A DNA stretch of 11,268 nt from NCBI GenBank assembly GCA_012799255.1, contig JAAZLQ010000154.1, positions 1-11,268 of the forward strand. Direction: 5' to 3'. This stretch comes from Bacillota bacterium (GTDB taxonomy: Bacteria; Bacillota_G; Limnochordia; DTU010). Numbering within the stretch: the first letter of the stretch is position 1; the number at the start of each line of letters is the position of its first letter. Positions 8,416 through 11,268 of the stretch are shown here, piece after piece. A model generated the notes under the pieces. That model ran no database searches and was not told the DNA's origin. It worked only from the letters and a program-made list of their open reading frames with translations. A program made the translations under genes and the position numbers.

Positions 8416-9149
8416 AGGCATTGATCTTGCGCATGGATGCACCAATGATGAGTTTTGGGTCGGTAATGGTGGATCACCACGGTTTTATCGATCCCTTTCC
8501 AGGTATTTCCGCCTTAACGGGAATGTTTGCTAATGCTCTAGGTTGGCATCATTCCAATTTTGATGCTTTGCAAGAACTACAGGATCGTCTTGATTTCGCG
8601 GCTCGTTGGGATATACGCCCGGAACGAATGATAGATTATCATACTGTAGATCTAGGGGCGCCAAAAATGAGAATGCCTTCTTGGACAACACGCGGGGAGG
8701 TGGAGCATCGCGCAGGTGGTGAAGCGGCGAAACGCGGAACACATCAACGCTATAGACATTACTGGGTGGATGGACTGATGACTCTTGCAGTTGGTCTTTT
8801 AGAAAGTGGGATACCGGATCTAGAGGATATCAAAGATGCTTTAGAAAAGCCCTCCCGGCCTCTGTTTTTGGGTCGAAAAACATGTTTGCCCGCCCGACCC
8901 CTCTTGGATCCACTGACACCGATCTTGGAGGGACAGGATCTTTTGTCCATCCTGGAGCAGGTTCCCGTTTGGGAACGAAATGGTGAAATACAGCAGAACA
9001 AAGGGGCCACTTGGGCTTGCTGGACTCCGGCGAATGTTGAAGAGCAAAACGGTGAAAATCGCTTAGTTTACGACCTAAGAGACTGGCACAATCAGTTGCC
9101 TGCGGGCGGACGATGGCGAGCGGAAGGCATGATTGGGGGAGAAAAATGA
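8412..9149 (+). CDS. cas5e: Cas5e (CasD), crRNA 5'-handle binding subunit
   Basis: Cascade subunit that caps the 5' handle of the crRNA and contacts Cas8e. The 245 residues are close to the E. coli length of about 224. The N-terminus 'MKALILRMDAPMMSFG' is the hallmark opening of Cas5 proteins, and 'DPFPGISALTGMFANALGW' corresponds to the conserved P-K/G-S-L-G-ALG region. 'RGTHQRYRHYWVD' resembles the conserved segment near residue 120 of the family. The start codon overlaps the cas7e stop as ATGA, with only a weak upstream site (GGTGAG, 8401-8406), so it probably relies on ribosomes finishing cas7e. In type I-E, Cas5e is not the RNA-processing enzyme; Cas6e does that job. Confidence 0.96.
   Translation: MKALILRMDAPMMSFGSVMVDHHGFIDPFPGISALTGMFANALGWHHSNFDALQELQDRLDFAARWDIRPERMIDYHTVDLGAPKMRMPSWTTRGEVEHRAGGEAAKRGTHQRYRHYWVDGLMTLAVGLLESGIPDLEDIKDALEKPSRPLFLGRKTCLPARPLLDPLTPILEGQDLLSILEQVPVWERNGEIQQNKGATWACWTPANVEEQNGENRLVYDLRDWHNQLPAGGRWRAEGMIGGEK
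9135..9141 (+). promoter_or_regulatory. Ribosome binding site that decides the cas6e start
   Basis: GGGGGAG lies 4 nt before ATG 9146. It supports that start over an upstream in-frame start at 9113, which would add 11 residues of non-family sequence. Confidence 0.7.
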
Positions 9150-9874
9150 ATCCACTCTATATGCTTGAATTACAGATAGATGTTATGGCACTACACCGAT
9201 TCTTGCACTACCAAGGGTTATCGGGAAGGGAAGATGAGACAGATTTGGGTTATGGTGTACATGCTTGGTTAGCGGCGGCTTTCGGGGAGCTAGCACCTAA
9301 ACCTTGGAGGCTGCTAATGGATAGCAGACGTCCCACTAGAATACTGGGCTATTCCGAACACGATGCTGTGGTCCTTCGCCAGAGATTAGTTGAATTCGCC
9401 GACCCAAGTGTATTGAGCGTGTGCCCAGAACCGCAGATGATAGCTAGTCGGCAGATGCCACAATTTCCAGAAGAGCGCAGACTGGGTTTCCAGGTTCTTT
9501 GCTGTCCCGTTGGACGAAAAGCGAGAAGCGGAGTGGAGAAGGATCTTTTTTTACTGAAGGCGGATGCGGTTAATCGAAACACTAAATTATCTCGCGAACT
9601 CGTCTATGGAGAATGGGCGGCAAGCAAGTTGTTAGAGTACGATATCATAGTGGAGTCGATTGAACTTTCTGGTTTCCGTTTGGTCAAACAAATACGTCGG
9701 ACTCAGGGTGTTGCCGGCAACAGGAAGGAAAGTCGAATTATTCGTCCCCAAGCTTTACTCGAAGGCGAACTAATTACTGGAGATCCTGATAGATTGGCTG
9801 AACTCTTAGGACACGGCTTAGGGCGCCATCGTTCATTTGGCTATGGAATGGTTCTTTTGAGGCCAGCATTATGA
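9146..9874 (+). CDS. cas6e: Cas6e (CasE/Cse3), crRNA-processing endoribonuclease
   Basis: Metal-independent endoribonuclease that cuts the CRISPR precursor at the 3' base of the repeat hairpin and then stays bound to that hairpin in Cascade. The ATG at 9146 overlaps the cas5e stop and gives 242 residues, somewhat long compared with 199 in E. coli. The N-terminus 'MNPLYMLELQID' matches the first strand of the fold. 'GYGVHAWL' supplies Tyr36 and His39, whose spacing equals the Tyr23/His26 pair reported for the Thermus enzyme, so these are the likely catalytic residues. Near the C-terminus 'GHGLGRHRSFGYGMVLL' is the glycine-rich RNA-binding loop typical of Cas6. The substrate should be the 28-bp repeat beginning at 11093, cut after its ACGGGG arm. 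Confidence 0.96.
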   Translation: MNPLYMLELQIDVMALHRFLHYQGLSGREDETDLGYGVHAWLAAAFGELAPKPWRLLMDSRRPTRILGYSEHDAVVLRQRLVEFADPSVLSVCPEPQMIASRQMPQFPEERRLGFQVLCCPVGRKARSGVEKDLFLLKADAVNRNTKLSRELVYGEWAASKLLEYDIIVESIELSGFRLVKQIRRTQGVAGNRKESRIIRPQALLEGELITGDPDRLAELLGHGLGRHRSFGYGMVLLRPAL

Positions 9875-10764
9875 GTGGCGCGGTATTTGCGGGAAGATTG
9901 GGATTAGCCAAGGCACGTATTCCGCATGTGGATCGTCACGGTCTACTATGGTTGAGCAGAGGTAATTTGTATGTTCAAGATGGGACTTTGCGTTTCAGGG
10001 CTGCCGGTAGCGATGATTTGGAGCCTGGCGATTATGCAATCCCGTATCAAACAGTGTCAATGATACTGTTGGCGCCTGGAACTAGTGTTACCCATGATGT
10101 CTTAAGGATTCTAGCTCATCAAGGTACGTTACTGGCTGCCGTAGGGGAGGGAGGGGTGAAGTTTTACACTGCTCCTCCCATGGGTGCTGGACGTTCTAAG
10201 ATAGCTCGAGCTCATGCCCGTTTGTGGGCGGATGAGGAAGAGCGGATAAAGGTTGCTAGGCGGATGTATGGATATCGCTTTCAAAGTGTATTTCCAAATG
10301 AGGATATAAGTGTCTTACGTGGGATGGAGGGGGCGAGACTAAAACAGACGTACAAGATTATAGCGCATCAATATGGTGTGAAGTGGGAAGGGCGGAGATA
10401 TGATAGGAAAAATCCTACCGCTGCAGACATACCCAATCAGGCAATTAATCATGCGGCTACCTTTGTAGAAGCTGCTGCCGACATAGCGGTGGCGGCTGTA
10501 GGAGCTCTTCCTCCTTTGGGGTTTATTCACGAAGACTCTAGCAATGCCTTCACTCTTGACATTGCTGACTTGTGGAGGGCGGAAATTACGTTACCTCTTG
10601 CATTTTCTGTTGCTGGAAGAGCGGGAGGCATACCGGAAAGTATGCTAGAAAGAGAAATTCGATATGAGGCCGCCCGGTGGTTCAAAAAACATCAACTTAT
10701 CCCTAAAATGATTAACCGAATAAAGGAGCTGTTGGAAATCGATGACAGTGGTAGTGACACGTAA
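9871..10764 (+). CDS. cas1: Cas1e, spacer integrase
   Basis: Integrase that, as a Cas1-Cas2 complex, inserts new spacers at the leader end of the array. The 297 residues are normal for the I-E type (about 305 in E. coli). Metal-binding residues are visible: Glu153 in 'RGMEGARLK', His220 in 'LGFIH' and Asp233 in 'LDIADLW', with Asp230 beside it. The 13-residue His-to-Asp spacing equals that of E. coli His208 and Asp221. The N-terminal part forms the expected beta-rich domain. The start overlaps the cas6e stop as ATGA, with TGAGG (9858-9862) 8 nt upstream. No residue that would abolish activity is missing, so spacer acquisition is likely possible. Confidence 0.98.
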   Translation: MSGAVFAGRLGLAKARIPHVDRHGLLWLSRGNLYVQDGTLRFRAAGSDDLEPGDYAIPYQTVSMILLAPGTSVTHDVLRILAHQGTLLAAVGEGGVKFYTAPPMGAGRSKIARAHARLWADEEERIKVARRMYGYRFQSVFPNEDISVLRGMEGARLKQTYKIIAHQYGVKWEGRRYDRKNPTAADIPNQAINHAATFVEAAADIAVAAVGALPPLGFIHEDSSNAFTLDIADLWRAEITLPLAFSVAGRAGGIPESMLEREIRYEAARWFKKHQLIPKMINRIKELLEIDDSGSDT

Positions 10765-11041
10765 TGTTCCTGATAGGATGCGTGGTTTTCTTGCTTCGTC
10801 CATGCTCGAAATAGGCCCAGGGATCTATACGGCTGCAAGGATTTCAGTTGCCGTTCGGGAGAGAATTTGGGTTGTGCTCGAGGAATGGTTTTCTGGAGCA
10901 GATTCGAGTATCGTTATGGTGTGGAGTGATTCGCGGGTCCCTGGCGGACAAGCGGTAAGAGTACTGGGGTCTCCACCAATTGATCTAGTCGAGGTCGACG
11001 GCATGGTATTGGCAAGAAAAAGGCTTTCTAACGGCGCTTAA
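10742..11041 (+). CDS. cas2: Cas2e, adaptation complex subunit
   Basis: Dimeric subunit that holds two Cas1 dimers and measures the length of the prespacer. The 99 residues match the I-E group (94-100). The sequence opens 'MTVVVTRNVPDRMRGFLAS', aligned by eye with the 'VVVTENVPPRLRGRLA' opening of E. coli Cas2, and includes 'EIGPGIYTAARISVAVRERIW', given here in two parts as 'EIGPGIYTA' and 'VAVRERIW', a strongly conserved I-E block. It overlaps the end of cas1 by 23 bp; AAGGAG at 10723-10728 is 13 nt upstream, a slightly long spacing, so coupling to cas1 translation is likely. An in-frame GTG at 10748 is a possible alternative start. It is the last gene of the operon, and no terminator follows it before the array. 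Confidence 0.97.
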   Translation: MTVVVTRNVPDRMRGFLASSMLEIGPGIYTAARISVAVRERIWVVLEEWFSGADSSIVMVWSDSRVPGGQAVRVLGSPPIDLVEVDGMVLARKRLSNGA

Positions 11042-11092
11042 CTTTGTGTGACTTTACGTTTTGCATCTAAATTGTCATAATTGTGTCTGAGA
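11042..11092 (+). promoter_or_regulatory. CRISPR leader
   Basis: AT-rich 51-bp segment between the cas2 stop and the first repeat. It contains TTGTGT twice (11044-11049 and 11081-11086) and AATTGT twice, 9 bp apart (11070-11075 and 11079-11084). I see no good match to the IHF site of the E. coli leader. Position and orientation, with cas genes and leader 5' of the first repeat, make it the probable site of spacer insertion. Confidence 0.8.
11053..11081 (+). promoter_or_regulatory. Predicted promoter for the CRISPR array
   Basis: A -35-like TTTACG (11053-11058, four of six matches to TTGACA), a 17-bp spacer and a -10-like CATAAT (11076-11081, five of six) preceded by TGT, giving an extended -10. 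Transcription would start near 11088, just before the first repeat. The pattern is seen directly; promoter activity is inferred. Confidence 0.6.
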
Positions 11093-11139
11093 GGCTACCC
11101 CGTATGCACGGGGATCGACCCTAGCCTTGCGTAGCCTCT
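11090..11139 (+). repeat. Inverted repeat joining leader/repeat 1 to spacer 1
   Basis: AGAGGCTAC (11090-11098, three leader bases plus the start of repeat 1) is the exact reverse complement of GTAGCCTCT (11131-11139) in spacer 1. A second segment, TAGCCT at 11122-11127, is complementary to AGGCTA at 11092-11097. Either pairing would enclose the repeat 1 hairpin in the precursor RNA. Confidence 0.7.
11093..11120 (+). repeat. CRISPR repeat 1
   Basis: Leader-proximal repeat, 28 bp, identical to the other two. Stem arms are at 11098-11103 and 11108-11113. It begins GGCTA, and position 5 (A) cannot pair with position 22 (A). Confidence 0.97.
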
Positions 11140-11153
11140 TTGAGGGCCTCTTG

Positions 11154-11181
11154 GGCTACCCCGTATGCACGGGGATCGACC
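11154..11181 (+). repeat. CRISPR repeat 2
   Basis: Exact copy of repeat 1, starting 61 bp after it. Flanking bases differ on both sides (G before, T after), which fixes the repeat boundary at 28 bp. Confidence 0.97.
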
Positions 11182-11214
11182 TGAAGATGTTATTGGTTAA
11201 GGGTGGATTCAGGC

Positions 11215-11242
11215 GGCTACCCCGTATGCACGGGGATCGACC
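11215..11242 (+). repeat. CRISPR repeat 3
   Basis: Exact copy of repeats 1 and 2, starting 61 bp after repeat 2. It is followed by 26 bp of the third spacer before the window ends. Confidence 0.97.
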
Positions 11243-11248
11243 TCACGC

Positions 11249-11268
11249 AGGAAGGACAAGGAAGGACA
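11249..11268 (+). repeat. 10-bp tandem duplication in truncated spacer 3
   Basis: AGGAAGGACA occurs twice in a row, ending at the last base of the window. It lies wholly in spacer 3 and may continue beyond the edge. Confidence 0.85.

Larger units (their letters stand above)
11093..11268 (+). CRISPR. Type I-E CRISPR array, leader-proximal end, cut by the window edge
   Basis: Three identical 28-bp repeats at a 61-bp period, two full 33-bp spacers (11121-11153 and 11182-11214) and 26 bp of a third (11243-11268). Each repeat has stem arms CCCCGT and ACGGGG around the loop ATGC, and ends ATCGACC. That end gives the usual type I-E crRNA 5' handle of about 8 nt once the first spacer base is counted. 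The array runs in the same direction as the cas operon and lies at its 3' end. With repeats this uniform there is no sign of decay at the leader end. Total array length is unknown. Confidence 0.98.

Noticed and set aside
9113..9145. Longer cas6e start
   Set aside because: GGGGGAG precedes ATG 9146, which makes the usual ATGA overlap and matches the family N-terminus.
2619..11041. An extra or undescribed gene hidden in the cas operon
   Set aside because: Every gene overlaps or lies within 4 bp of the next, and each has a known I-E role; there is no room for another gene in the reading direction.
11131..11145. Terminator-like hairpin in spacer 1 (CCTC-TTT-GAGG)
   Set aside because: The stem is only 4 bp and is not followed by a T-run, so termination within the array is unlikely.

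Overview
The window looks like chromosomal DNA from a Gram-positive bacterium of the Bacillota, probably a clostridial-type anaerobe. The grounds are GGAGG-type ribosome binding sites before most genes, frequent GTG and TTG starts, a hairpin-plus-T-run terminator, and a chemoreceptor beside an HD-GYP protein. This placement is an inference from gene style. No rRNA, tRNA or other taxonomic marker is present. All recognised genes lie on the + strand.

Layout: positions 1-546 hold the 3' part of an HD-GYP phosphodiesterase-like gene that runs off the left edge. A transmembrane methyl-accepting chemotaxis protein (561-2429) follows at once, and the pair ends in a clear intrinsic terminator (2448-2477). 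A 141-bp AT-rich gap (2478-2618) carries the probable cas promoter. Positions 2619-11041 are a complete type I-E CRISPR-Cas operon in canonical order: cas3, cas8e (casA/cse1), cas11e (casB/cse2), cas7e, cas5e, cas6e, cas1e and cas2e. Seven of the eight genes overlap or nearly touch the gene before them. A 51-bp leader (11042-11092) follows, then the start of a CRISPR array: three identical 28-bp repeats at a 61-bp period, with two full 33-bp spacers and a third cut by the right edge.

How it works together, from the known type I-E pathway: Cas1e and Cas2e insert new spacers at the leader end. Cas6e cuts the precursor RNA at the base of the repeat hairpin. Cas8e, Cas11e, Cas7e, Cas5e and Cas6e hold the crRNA in Cascade and find DNA targets. 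Cas3, with its HD nuclease and helicase, degrades the bound target. Every catalytic motif I could check in Cas3, Cas6e, Cas1e and Cas2e is present, so the locus looks functional.

I found no undescribed system: there is no extra gene inside or beside the cas operon. The points worth a second look are at small scale: a promoter built into the short leader, a repeat hairpin lacking the U-A pair at the Cas6e cleavage site, spacer 1 carrying two segments complementary to the repeat's 5' flank, non-G first bases in the spacers, a 10-bp tandem duplication in the truncated third spacer, and an ambiguous cas3 start.
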